Assembly: GCA_963797175.1 (NCBI GenBank)
Contig: CAWCOL010000007.1
Location: 248,001 to 312,000 of the forward strand
Length of the DNA stretch: 64,000 bases
Source of the DNA: DATLLN01 sp963797175
GTDB taxonomy: Bacteria > Actinomycetota > Thermoleophilia > Gaiellales > JAICJC01
Direction: 5' to 3'
Part shown: piece by piece, positions 24,926 through 32,432 of the stretch
Position numbering within the stretch: the stretch's first letter is position 1
Layout: each line of letters opens with the position of its first letter
Translations under genes and position numbers: made by a program
The notes under the pieces: generated by a model
Told to the model about the DNA's origin: nothing
Database searches by the model: none
What the model saw: only the letters and a program-made list of their open reading frames with translations

Positions 24926-25753
24926 ATGCGCGTCTTCATCGTGAGCGACATGGAGGGTGTTGCCGGGATCACCAACTGGCAGCAGGTGTCGGGCGGGGAG
25001 TCCCTGTACGAGGAGGGGCGCGTGCTCTACACCGAGGAGATCAACGCCGCCGCCCGCGGGGCCTTCACCGCCGGGGCGGACGAGGTGGTCGTGATGGACT
25101 GCCACGGCGCCGGCAAGGGCTGGTCGTTCAACTCGCTGCTCCCCGAGAAGCTCGACCCGCGGGTCGAGTTCGTGGTGCAGCGCGAGTGGACGGAGTACAC
25201 CGGCGTGCTCGAGGACGGGTGCGACGCCGCGCTCTTCGTCGGCATGCACGCGATGGCCGGCACGACCGACGGGCTGATGAACCACACCGTCTCCGGCACC
25301 GAGTGGCGCAGCGTGCGCTTCAACGGCGTCGAGGTCGGCGAGACGGGCATCAACGCGGCGCTGTGCGGCACCTGGGGCTGCCCGGTGGTGCTCGTCACCG
25401 GCGACCAGGCCGCCTGCCGTGAGGGCCGCGCGCTGCTCGGCGACGGGCTGACGACGGTGCAGGTGAAGACCGCGCTGGGACGGTTCAGCGCGCGCCACAA
25501 GACGCCGGCGGTCGCCCGCGAGCTGATCGAGAAGGGCACGCGCGACGCGCTCGCCGACCTCAAGGCCGTGCCCGTGTACGACCCCGGGCATCCGTGCGAG
25601 ATCCGCGTCGAGCTGGCCTCGTCCGACCACGCCGAGCAGTACCGGTACCGCAGCGACGTCGAGATCGAGGACGCGCGCACGATCGTCTCCCGTGCGGATG
25701 ACTGGTGGCCTGCGTGGCGCCAGTTCTTCTTCTCGCACGTCTGGCCGGAGTGA
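24926..25753 (+). CDS. M55 family D-aminopeptidase (DppA-like)
   Basis: 275 residues. M55 peptidases are zinc D-aminopeptidases; DppA of Bacillus releases D-alanine from short peptides. The family pattern is visible: SDMEGVAGI at 7-15 (metal D8 and E10), VVMDCHGAG near 56-63, VGMHAMAG, the strongly conserved TVSGTEWRSVRFNG, and GETGINAALCG. A role in recycling D-amino-acid cell-wall or dietary peptides is inferred. It is followed, with a GTGA overlap, by a GNAT acetyltransferase. Confidence 0.88.
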   Translation: MRVFIVSDMEGVAGITNWQQVSGGESLYEEGRVLYTEEINAAARGAFTAGADEVVVMDCHGAGKGWSFNSLLPEKLDPRVEFVVQREWTEYTGVLEDGCDAALFVGMHAMAGTTDGLMNHTVSGTEWRSVRFNGVEVGETGINAALCGTWGCPVVLVTGDQAACREGRALLGDGLTTVQVKTALGRFSARHKTPAVARELIEKGTRDALADLKAVPVYDPGHPCEIRVELASSDHAEQYRYRSDVEIEDARTIVSRADDWWPAWRQFFFSHVWPE

Positions 25754-26364
25754 CCGCCGCATACCGGATCGAGACCGAGCGGCTGGTGCTTCGCTGCTGG
25801 GAGCCGCGCGACGCGGCGATGATGAAGGATGCGGTGGACTCGAGCCTGGAGGCGCTCTTGCCGTGGATGCCGTGGGCCGAGGACGAGCCGGAGTCGGTGG
25901 CCGAGAAGGTCGAGCGGATCCGCGGGTTCCGGGGCAGGTTCGACCTGGACGACGACTTCGCCTACGGGATCTTCGAGCACGGCGAGGCCCGTGCGATCGG
26001 CGGCACCGGCCTCCACACGCGAGCCGGCGTCGGGGCGCGCGAGATCGGCTACTGGCTGCGGCCCGACGTGCACCGCCGCGGCTACATGACGGAGGCGGTG
26101 GGCGCACTCGTCCGCGTCGCCTTCGAGGTGCTCGGCGTCGAGCGGCTGGAGATCCGCTGCGCGCCCGACAACGACGCCAGCGCGGGCGTCGCCCGGAGCG
26201 CCGGCTTCCGCCACGAGGCCACGCTGCGCAAGCGCTTCCGGTATCCCGCCGGCGGCCCGCACGACGAGCTGCTGTTCACGCTGTTCGCCGACGAGCTGGC
26301 GGAGTCCCCGTCGGCGGCGGTGGAGTGCCGGGCGTTCGACGTCGTCGGCGAGCGGCTGCTGTAG
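25750..26364 (+). CDS. GNAT acetyltransferase, RimJ/RimL type
   Basis: 204 residues starting at the GTG in the overlap with the M55 gene. It opens with the RimJ/RimL-like pattern RIETERLVLRCWEPRDA. It continues with EIGYWLRPDVHRRGYMTEAV (acetyl-CoA loop HRRGYMTEA), RLEIRCAPDNDASAGVARSAGF and LFTLFADE. The target could be a protein N-terminus or a small molecule. The 30-residue C-terminal extension is not conserved in pattern. Confidence 0.82.
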   Translation: MTAAYRIETERLVLRCWEPRDAAMMKDAVDSSLEALLPWMPWAEDEPESVAEKVERIRGFRGRFDLDDDFAYGIFEHGEARAIGGTGLHTRAGVGAREIGYWLRPDVHRRGYMTEAVGALVRVAFEVLGVERLEIRCAPDNDASAGVARSAGFRHEATLRKRFRYPAGGPHDELLFTLFADELAESPSAAVECRAFDVVGERLL

Positions 26365-26374
26365 CTCGCGGCCG

Positions 26375-26689
26375 ATGACGCTCGCCGACCTGAGCCGTCT
26401 CGCCGCCCAGCTCGAGGGGGTCACGGAGCGGACCCGGGACGGCTTGCGCCAGTGGCGGTACCGCGGCCGGGTGGTGGCGCGGCAGCTCGACGACGGCCAT
26501 GTGGTCATCCGCGCCACGTTCGACTCCCGCGAGTTCCTGCTCCGCTCGTTCCCCGAGACGTTTTCGGTGCCGCGGCGCTTCGCCGAGCACATGATGATCG
26601 TTGCTGATCTAGACAACGGCGATGAGGATGCCATCGCCGACGCGGTGATCGGCGCCTGGGAGCTCCAGTCGGGGCGATCGGCACGGTGA
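26375..26689 (+). CDS. MmcQ/YjbR-like protein
   Basis: 104 residues. The compact MmcQ/YjbR fold, related to double-wing DNA-binding proteins, is suggested by RRFAEHMMIVADL and REFLLRSFPETFSVP. No catalytic function is known for the family. It lies 10 bases after the GNAT gene and overlaps the next gene by 4 bases (GTGA). Confidence 0.6.
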   Translation: MTLADLSRLAAQLEGVTERTRDGLRQWRYRGRVVARQLDDGHVVIRATFDSREFLLRSFPETFSVPRRFAEHMMIVADLDNGDEDAIADAVIGAWELQSGRSAR

Positions 26690-27261
26690 TCCGCGACGAT
26701 CCCCCGCGAGCCGTCGTGCTGGTCGAAGGGGCAAGCGACCGGCACGCGGTGGAGGCGCTGGCCGAGCGCCGTGGCCGCGACCTTCATGCCGAGCGGGTCT
26801 CGGTCGTGCCGATCGGCGGCGCACAGGCCATCGGCGGGTTCCTGGCCCGCTTCGGTCCTGCGGGACTCGACATCACGCTGGCCGGCCTCTGCGACGCCGG
26901 CGAGGAAGGCGTGTTCCGGCGCGGACTCGAGGGGGCGGGCCTCGGCTCGGGACTGACCCGCGCCGACATGGAGCGGCTGGGATTCTTCGTCTGCTCGGCG
27001 GACCTGGAGGACGAGCTGATCCGCGCGCTCGGCGCCGCCGGGGTGGAGCGGATCCTCGACGCGCAGGGCGACCTGGGCCCGTTCCGCACGCTGCAGAAGC
27101 AGCCCGAGTGGCGGGGTCGCGCGACCGGTCAGCAGATCCGGCGCTTCCTGGGCAGCGGCAGCGGCCGGAAGGTCCGGTACGCGCGGCTGCTTGTCGAGGC
27201 GCTCGACCTCGACGCGATCCCTCACCCGCTTGCCGGCGTGGTGGATCACGTCTCGCTCTGA
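26686..27261 (+). CDS. Stand-alone TOPRIM-like protein (OLD nuclease C-domain type)
   Basis: 191 residues. The TOPRIM core is recognisable: VVLVEGASDRHAVEALAERR (acidic residue in VEG), VVPIGGAQAIGGFLARFG and the second acidic site LAGLCDAGEEG. OLD-family nucleases carry such a domain behind an ATPase; here no ATPase is fused or adjacent. The C-terminal part (GRATGQQIRRFLG, KVRYARLLVEAL) resembles the end of OLD-like TOPRIM proteins that handle whole-genome repair or defence. Function unproven. Confidence 0.6.
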   Translation: MIRDDPPRAVVLVEGASDRHAVEALAERRGRDLHAERVSVVPIGGAQAIGGFLARFGPAGLDITLAGLCDAGEEGVFRRGLEGAGLGSGLTRADMERLGFFVCSADLEDELIRALGAAGVERILDAQGDLGPFRTLQKQPEWRGRATGQQIRRFLGSGSGRKVRYARLLVEALDLDAIPHPLAGVVDHVSL

Positions 27262-27273
27262 CCCCAAACGTCC

Positions 27274-27279
27274 TAGAGT
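27274..27279 (+). promoter_or_regulatory. -10 element of the GFA gene
   Basis: TAGAGT, 6 bases before the GTG at 27286; no Shine-Dalgarno. Confidence 0.5.
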
Positions 27280-27285
27280 GTCGGT

Positions 27286-27684
27286 GTGCTGAGAGGACGT
27301 TGTGGCTGTCGCGCCGTCGAGTTCGAGGTGCCGGACGAGTTCGTCGAGGCGTACATCTGCCACTGCTCGAACTGCCGTGCCATGACCGGCTCGGCGTTCC
27401 TGCCATGGGGCGGGATCGAGGCGGAGAAGTTCGCCGTGACGAAGGGGTCGGCGTCGTTGACGGCGCTCGGCGGCGAGGGGGCGGAGAAGGAGATGCGGTG
27501 CAGCGAGTGCTGGTCGCTCGTCTACTGGACCGCCCGCTCTGGCGCGGTCGTCCGGGTGCCGTACGGCACGCTCAGCGACGAGCCGGCGCTGCGGCCGACG
27601 GCCCACGTCTTCGTCGGCTCCAAGGCCCCGTGGTACGAGATCCTGGACGACCTGCCCCAGTACGACGAGTACGCCTGGTCGTGA
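27286..27684 (+). CDS. GFA/CENP-V zinc-binding family protein
   Basis: 132 residues of the glutathione-dependent formaldehyde-activating (GFA) fold. The zinc cysteines follow the family order: RCGCRAVEFEV, YICHCSNCRAMTGSAF and RCSECWSLV. Most members have no known enzymatic role; the founding Gfa binds glutathione and formaldehyde. Starts at GTG with a leaderless promoter signature. Confidence 0.82.
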   Translation: MLRGRCGCRAVEFEVPDEFVEAYICHCSNCRAMTGSAFLPWGGIEAEKFAVTKGSASLTALGGEGAEKEMRCSECWSLVYWTARSGAVVRVPYGTLSDEPALRPTAHVFVGSKAPWYEILDDLPQYDEYAWS

Positions 27685-27706
27685 CCAGCGCGGGGATGAT
27701 GCGGAC

Positions 27707-28126
27707 ATGCGCAAGGGTCTGACACCAGATCGGCTGGGAGACCTGCTGGAGCTGCCGCTCCTGGCGGTGCTGGCGACGCGGCGGGGTGACGGCACGGTCA
27801 TGCTCTCACCGGTCTGGCACGAGTGGCGCGACGGCGGCTTCAGCGTCGTGACGGGGCATCGCGACGGGAAGGTCGGCCACCTGCGCCGCGAGCCCCGCGC
27901 GAGCATCGTGGTCTGCGACGACGCTCCGCCGTACCGGGGCCTCGAGGTGCGGGCGGAGGCAAGGCTGATCCCGCTGGACGACCGGTCGGTCGTCAGCCGG
28001 ATCGCCGGGCGGTACCTCGGCTCCGAGGCAGGCGAGGAGTACGCCGAGTCGGGGCATGACGATCTGCTGATCCGCCTCGAACCGGGCGAGCTGCGCGGCT
28101 GGGATTTCGCCGACGTCTACACCTGA
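27707..28126 (+). CDS. PPOX-class F420/FMN-dependent oxidoreductase
   Basis: 139-residue split beta-barrel flavin/deazaflavin protein. The start LAVLATRRGDGTVMLSPVWH and the strand GGFSVVTGHRDGKVGHLRRE match F420-binding PPOX proteins of actinobacteria, where the basic residues before HLRR bind the cofactor tail. The C-terminus LIRLEPGELRGWDF is also typical. The substrate is unknown. With the NADPH:F420 reductase at 55877 it supports F420 use in this organism. Confidence 0.8.
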   Translation: MRKGLTPDRLGDLLELPLLAVLATRRGDGTVMLSPVWHEWRDGGFSVVTGHRDGKVGHLRREPRASIVVCDDAPPYRGLEVRAEARLIPLDDRSVVSRIAGRYLGSEAGEEYAESGHDDLLIRLEPGELRGWDFADVYT

Positions 28127-28303
28127 GTCTGTCCGGGTGCTCTGCCCTGGTTCCCGGCCGTACGCGCTAACAGACACCGGGGGTGAGCGGGACGGCGGCG
28201 TCCCTGCCGTCTCCGGTATCTCAACCGTAGCCGGCAACCCGTGCCGTGTCCCGCTCCGAGGCGTGCCGGATTGGTACCGAGAGCGTCCCGGCGGGCCCGA
28301 CAG

Positions 28304-28425
28304 GGGGTCAGACCCCGATCGGGTGCCCACCGGTCGCCGGAGCCTGTGCCGGATCGCCCAGCATCGGGTGCCGATTCCGTGCCAGGACCGTCACGGCGAA
28401 ATGATTGGAGTCTGACCCCAATCGG
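28304..28425. repeat. REPIN-like inverted repeat pair
   Basis: GGGGTCAGACCCCGATC at 28304-28320 faces ATTGGAGTCTGACCCC at 28404-28419 in opposite orientation, about 85 bases apart. The core GGGGTCAGA recurs at 59363-59641. The rest of the 332-base gap between 28127 and 28458 holds no convincing gene, tRNA or riboswitch. Confidence 0.65.
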
Positions 28426-28458
28426 CGGACGATCCGGCGCGGCGGGCCGGCGACGGGG

Positions 28459-29526
28459 TCAGCTGACGCGGCCGCGGGCAGCGACGGGCACGATGCCGAC
28501 GCGGCGGTCGCCGCGGTGGAGCAGCACGCTGTTGTGCATGTTGACGGTGGAGCAGACGTGGTTGGGCAGGATGCTGACCACCTCACCCACCTCGGGCTGG
28601 CGCGCGCAGGCGGAGACGTCGGCGTTGCCGTGCTCCTCTGAGAATCCGTAGATGACGGCCTCCGGGTGCTCCAGCACGTAGCCGAAACCGGTCTCGTCGG
28701 CGGAGACGGTGGGGTCGCTCGAGAGCGACTTCGAGCCGGAGTCCAGGATCGCGCGCTCGCGCGTCGGCCGGCTGACGACGGTCGCGCGCAGGAACGCGGC
28801 ACACGACTCGAGCGACACGGTCTCGTTGGCGACGCAGGAGCGATCGCCGTACACGTACGTGCCCACCCGCACCTCGGTGATGACCGGCACCTCGTGCGTG
28901 TGGAAGGCGAACGGCGTGCCCCCGCCGCTCACGCGGCCGACGCTCATCCCCGCCGCCTCGATCAGCGACCGCGCCTCGGCCAGCCAGGGCCCGGCGCCGG
29001 CCGAGGTCGGGAACGTCATCAGCCCGCCGAACCGCAGCCCGGGCGACCGGTCGGCCAGCGCCGCCAGGTCTGCCGCATCGCGCGGCGTCTGCACGCCGGC
29101 GCGGCCCATGCCCGTGTCGCACTCGACCAGGAATTCGAGCTCCAGCCCCGCCGGCCCGAGCGCCGCCGACAGCCCCTCGACCACGGTCGCCGAGTCACCG
29201 ACGACGCTGATCCGCGCCTCGCGGGCCAGCGCGACCAGCCGCCGCATCTTCGCCTCGCCCACCAGCGGGTAGGTGATCGTGATGTCCTCGACGCCCGCGT
29301 GCGCCATCACCTCGGCCTCGCCCAGCTTCTGGCAGGCGATGCCCACCGCTCCCGCGCCCAGCTGGAGGGCCGCGATCGACGGCAGCTTGTGCGTCTTGAT
29401 GTGCGGGCGAAGATCGAGGCCGTGCTCGTCGCAGTACGCCTGCATCCGCGCGATGTTCGCCTCGGCGCGGTCGAGGTCGATCGTCAGCACCGGGGTGTCC
29501 AGCCCGCTCGGATCGAGGCCGCCCAT
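28459..29526 (-). CDS. PLP-dependent D-threonine aldolase / D-serine dehydratase-like (DSD1 family)
   Basis: 355-residue alanine-racemase-fold PLP enzyme. The PLP lysine is K44 in LRPHIKTHK. The C-terminal metal site reads PNHVCSTVN with H323 and C325. An H-x-C site matches the zinc site of eukaryote-type D-serine dehydratase, whereas D-threonine aldolases have H-x-D, so dehydration of a D-hydroxy amino acid is somewhat favoured. The ATG overlaps the stop of the upstream SDR by one base (TGATG). Confidence 0.8.
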   Translation of the reverse strand: MGGLDPSGLDTPVLTIDLDRAEANIARMQAYCDEHGLDLRPHIKTHKLPSIAALQLGAGAVGIACQKLGEAEVMAHAGVEDITITYPLVGEAKMRRLVALAREARISVVGDSATVVEGLSAALGPAGLELEFLVECDTGMGRAGVQTPRDAADLAALADRSPGLRFGGLMTFPTSAGAGPWLAEARSLIEAAGMSVGRVSGGGTPFAFHTHEVPVITEVRVGTYVYGDRSCVANETVSLESCAAFLRATVVSRPTRERAILDSGSKSLSSDPTVSADETGFGYVLEHPEAVIYGFSEEHGNADVSACARQPEVGEVVSILPNHVCSTVNMHNSVLLHRGDRRVGIVPVAARGRVS

Positions 29527-30251
29527 CAGTACGTGCACCTGCCGCCGGAGACGTCGAGCGTCTGGCCGGTCGTGAAGCTGCCCTCGCCGACCAGGAAGCT
29601 GACCGCCGCCGCCACCTCGTCCACCGTCCCCGGCCGGCCCAGCGGGATCCGCGAGAGCATGTACTCGACCTGCGCGTCGGTGATGTCGCGCAGCAGGTCG
29701 GTGTCGATCACGGCCGGCGCGACGGCGTTGACCAGGATGCCGTCGTGGGCCACCTCCTTGGCCAGCGCCTTGGCCATGCAGATCATGCCCGCCTTGGCAA
29801 CGGAGTAGGGAATCAGGTTGGGATTGCCCTCCTTGCCTGCGACCGACGCGATGTTGACGATCCTCCCCCACCCCGCGTCGCGCATCGGCGGCACGACCGC
29901 CCGCGACCAGCGGAAGGCTGCCGTCAGCATCGTGTCGATCACGACCTGCCAGTCCTCGTCCGTCTGCTCGCCGATCGGACCGGTGCGGCCGGCGACGCCC
30001 GCGTTGTTGACGAGCACGCCGATCGTCCCCAGCCCTGCGGCCGCGGCCAGCGCGCGGCCGAGATCGCCGTCGTCGCGCACGTCGCCTTCGACGGCAACGC
30101 CACCGCCACCGTCCATGCCCTCGGCGACCGCGGCGGCCGTGGCGCCGTCACGGTCGAACACGACGACGCCGTAGCCGTCGGCCGACAGCCGCTCGGCGAC
30201 CGCCCGGCCGATGCCCCTGCCGGCTCCCGTGACGATCGCTGACCGCTGCAT
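29526..30251 (-). CDS. SDR family NAD(P)-dependent oxidoreductase (FabG-like)
   Basis: 241 residues of classical SDR. The cofactor loop TGAGRGIGRA is at 8-17, followed by VNNAGVAG, the catalytic serine in VNIASVAGK, YSVAK with the Tyr and Lys, and AVAPAVIDTD. All catalytic residues are present. The ATG at 30251 was chosen rather than the GTG nine bases upstream because TAGAGT then lies 7 bases away. It is co-transcribed with the DSD1-like enzyme and may supply or use its keto product. Confidence 0.82.
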   Translation of the reverse strand: MQRSAIVTGAGRGIGRAVAERLSADGYGVVVFDRDGATAAAVAEGMDGGGGVAVEGDVRDDGDLGRALAAAAGLGTIGVLVNNAGVAGRTGPIGEQTDEDWQVVIDTMLTAAFRWSRAVVPPMRDAGWGRIVNIASVAGKEGNPNLIPYSVAKAGMICMAKALAKEVAHDGILVNAVAPAVIDTDLLRDITDAQVEYMLSRIPLGRPGTVDEVAAAVSFLVGEGSFTTGQTLDVSGGRCTY

Positions 30252-30258
30252 CGACGCC

Positions 30259-30264
30259 ACTCTA
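30259..30264 (-). promoter_or_regulatory. -10 element of the SDR-DSD1 operon
   Basis: TAGAGT on the minus strand, 7 bases before the ATG at 30251; it helps decide that start. Confidence 0.4.
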
Positions 30265-30266
30265 TG

Positions 30267-30956
30267 TCACAGCACCACGCCGAACTCCCGCTCCAGCGCG
30301 GCGTGCCACTCGTCGTCGCCGGCCAGCTCGCGGTCGCTGCGCACACCGTTCCGCCACTCGCTCAGCACCAGGTCGCGCAGCGTCACCCGCCCGTCGGGCC
30401 GCGCCAGCGTGATCTTGCGCACGCGCACGAATCCGGACTCGGGCGACGTCTGCTGGTAGCGGCACATCTCCCAGAAGTTCTCGAGCGTGCGCGGCGGCAG
30501 CGTGAAGACGACGCGCTGGTGGCCGTGCTCGCCGCCGGTGATGACGCCGTCGGGCAGCTGATCGAGTGGGATCGGGTCGAGCGACGACTCGCCGAAGCCG
30601 ACGTCGGCGATGTACGGGCGGTCGAGATCGACCCGCAGCAGCAGGTGGGCGAAGTCGTGACCGGCGCCGTCGGCGCCCTCCACCCGCGAGCTCAGCAGCG
30701 TCACCCGGAACCCCAGCTCCTCCAGCAGCCAGCTGAACAGCCCGTTCAGCTCGTAGCACCAGCCGCCCCGGCGGCGGCGCACGATCTTGTCGAAGTTGAC
30801 CGAGCGGTCGAGCACGAGCCGGCGGCCGAGGTGGATGTCGAGGTTCTCGAAGGGCACCGCCAGCATGTGCGCCCGCTGGAGCCCGGCCAGCGTCTCTGGC
30901 GAGGGCTCGAGCGGCCCGTCGTAGCCGATCCGCGCCAGGTACTCGGCCGCGTTCAC
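30267..30956 (-). CDS. Arylamine N-acetyltransferase family protein
   Basis: 229 residues. NAT enzymes move acetyl groups, or make amides in ansamycin macrolactam closure, through a Cys-His-Asp triad. The triad is visible as C67 in GGWCYELNGLF, H104 in HDFAHLLL and D118 in YIADVGFGE, close to the spacing of the Salmonella enzyme. PFENLDIHLGR near 35-45 is another hallmark. It is about 40 residues shorter than typical NATs at the C-terminus. The GTG start overlaps the upstream dioxygenase gene (GTGA). Confidence 0.87.
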   Translation of the reverse strand: MNAAEYLARIGYDGPLEPSPETLAGLQRAHMLAVPFENLDIHLGRRLVLDRSVNFDKIVRRRRGGWCYELNGLFSWLLEELGFRVTLLSSRVEGADGAGHDFAHLLLRVDLDRPYIADVGFGESSLDPIPLDQLPDGVITGGEHGHQRVVFTLPPRTLENFWEMCRYQQTSPESGFVRVRKITLARPDGRVTLRDLVLSEWRNGVRSDRELAGDDEWHAALEREFGVVL

Positions 30957-31753
30957 GCCACGGCGGAGCGGCCGGTGTTGTTCTCCTGCACGCGCGCCGG
31001 GAACACCATCCCCGGCTGGGCGTCGAAGGAGAGCAGCGCGATCAGCCGGTCGCGGCCGCCCGACACCGGGCTGACCCGGTGCAGCGAGCGCCGGCCGCGG
31101 AACAGCGCCAGCGTGCCCGGCTCGGCGCCCGCCACCTCGACCTCGTCCGAGGTGCCGGCGAACACGGAGCGGGCCCGGTCGAACGCCTGGTCGCCGTCGC
31201 TGCGCAGCATCGGCGCGTACTCGAACTCGCCGCCCCGCTCCGGTTTCTGGAGCAGTAACGAGACGACGTAGTCGTTGTCGTCGAAGTGCCAGCCCTGCTC
31301 CTGCCCGTCGCCCATCGCCGTCACCACCAGCGAGATCAGCGGGTCCGCGCACGTGTACACGCGCGGCTCCTCCAGCACCTCGGCCAGGAACGCGCACATG
31401 CCGTCCCACTCGTACAGCTGCCGCAACGGCGAGCCGTCGGCGATGCGGTCGTAGGCGATCACCCGCATCGAGTGGCGGTGGGCCGTCCGCACCGGGTCGT
31501 CGGCGGCGAGCGACGGGTCGTAGTCGTCCTCGTCGTACGCCTGGATGGCGCGCTCCTTGACGAACGCGTCGCCCAGCCCGGAGCGGGCCTCGGCCGCCGC
31601 CTCCTCCACCGCCTCCGCCGTCAGGAATCCCGGCAGCAGACAGAGCCCGTCATGCCGAAGCAGGCTCCGGCAGCGGTCGATCAGCTCCCGCGCCTGGCTC
31701 GACGAGAGGTCCGCGATCGGATAGCGCTCGAGGTCGATGGGCAGGTTCGTCAT
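30953..31753 (-). CDS. Fe(II)/2-oxoglutarate-dependent dioxygenase (HalD/BesD-like fold, hydroxylase type)
   Basis: 266 residues. The iron facial triad reads H156-x-D158 (GWHFDDNDY) and H225 (SLHRVSPVSGGRDR), with R234 for 2-oxoglutarate. An HxD site fits hydroxylation, whereas the related halogenases replace the Asp with Gly. The family often acts on free amino acids. It is translationally coupled to the arylamine N-acetyltransferase. Start ATG at 31753, with TAGCAT 8 bases upstream lying inside the coding region of the preceding membrane protein. Confidence 0.75.
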   Translation of the reverse strand: MTNLPIDLERYPIADLSSSQARELIDRCRSLLRHDGLCLLPGFLTAEAVEEAAAEARSGLGDAFVKERAIQAYDEDDYDPSLAADDPVRTAHRHSMRVIAYDRIADGSPLRQLYEWDGMCAFLAEVLEEPRVYTCADPLISLVVTAMGDGQEQGWHFDDNDYVVSLLLQKPERGGEFEYAPMLRSDGDQAFDRARSVFAGTSDEVEVAGAEPGTLALFRGRRSLHRVSPVSGGRDRLIALLSFDAQPGMVFPARVQENNTGRSAVA

Positions 31754-32432
31754 GCGACGCGATGCTACCCAACCAGACCGCCGCCGCCATGCCGATCATG
31801 TCCAGCCAGCCGTAGCCGCCGGCGATGCCGCTGGGCGGATTGCCCAGCGCGGTGGCGCTCAGGAAGTCGTGCCGCGCCCACGCCCAGGTGCCGATCGACG
31901 TGCCCGCCAGCTCCAGGTACGCGGTCACGAAGAACGCCGCGGCGTACACCGTCGGCTGGCGGCCGCGCAGCAGGAACCCGGCCAGGAAGCAGAAGAGGAT
32001 CGCGCCGCCGGTGTCCCGCCGCGACGCGATCGTGATGCCGTACGTGGCCCAGACGGCGCCCAGCACGAGGGCGGCGCCGACGATCGGCCGCTCCAGCCGC
32101 GTGCCCAGGACGGCCCGGCCGACGGTCAGCGCCGCCAGGTAGACCAGCCCGTGGCCGGGCGGCACGAACGAGGGCACGTTGTGCAGCCGGTAGGTGTAGA
32201 GCCCGAGCAGCGGCGACGCCGTGTACTCGAGCATCGTCGCCGCGACCACCACGGCCGCGACCTGGATCCGCACCGACCGGTTCTCGCCGCGCAGCAGCGC
32301 GATCAGGACGATCCACGTGCCCAGGCCCAGCAGCCGCTGGAACCAGATGCCCGCGCCCGCGTCCGCCAGCAGCACGACGCCGATCCAGCCGCACACCACC
32401 AGCGGCACGAGCACGGGCCGGCGCAGGCTCAC
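31650..32432 (-). CDS. Polytopic membrane protein of unknown function
   Basis: 260 residues with about seven hydrophobic helices and no recognised enzyme motif. Conserved-looking polar patches are EYTASPLLGLYTYR, PSFVPPGHGLVY and GTWAWARHDFL. After the last helix (AAAVWLG) the frame runs 34 more residues, out of frame, through the start of the dioxygenase gene on the same strand. This 104-base overlap is unusual and may reflect a lost stop or frameshift near 31760. The ATG overlaps the stop of the OsmC gene by 4 bases. Confidence 0.65.
   Translation of the reverse strand: MSLRRPVLVPLVVCGWIGVVLLADAGAGIWFQRLLGLGTWIVLIALLRGENRSVRIQVAAVVVAATMLEYTASPLLGLYTYRLHNVPSFVPPGHGLVYLAALTVGRAVLGTRLERPIVGAALVLGAVWATYGITIASRRDTGGAILFCFLAGFLLRGRQPTVYAAAFFVTAYLELAGTSIGTWAWARHDFLSATALGNPPSGIAGGYGWLDMIGMAAAVWLGSIASHDEPAHRPRALSDRGPLVEPGAGADRPLPEPASA
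31762..31767 (-). promoter_or_regulatory. -10 element of the dioxygenase-NAT operon
   Basis: TAGCAT on the minus strand, 8 bases before the ATG at 31753. Confidence 0.4.

Noticed and set aside
28304..28425. The repeated GGGGTCAGA units as a CRISPR array
   Set aside because: Units are inverted, few and unevenly spaced, and no cas gene is present.
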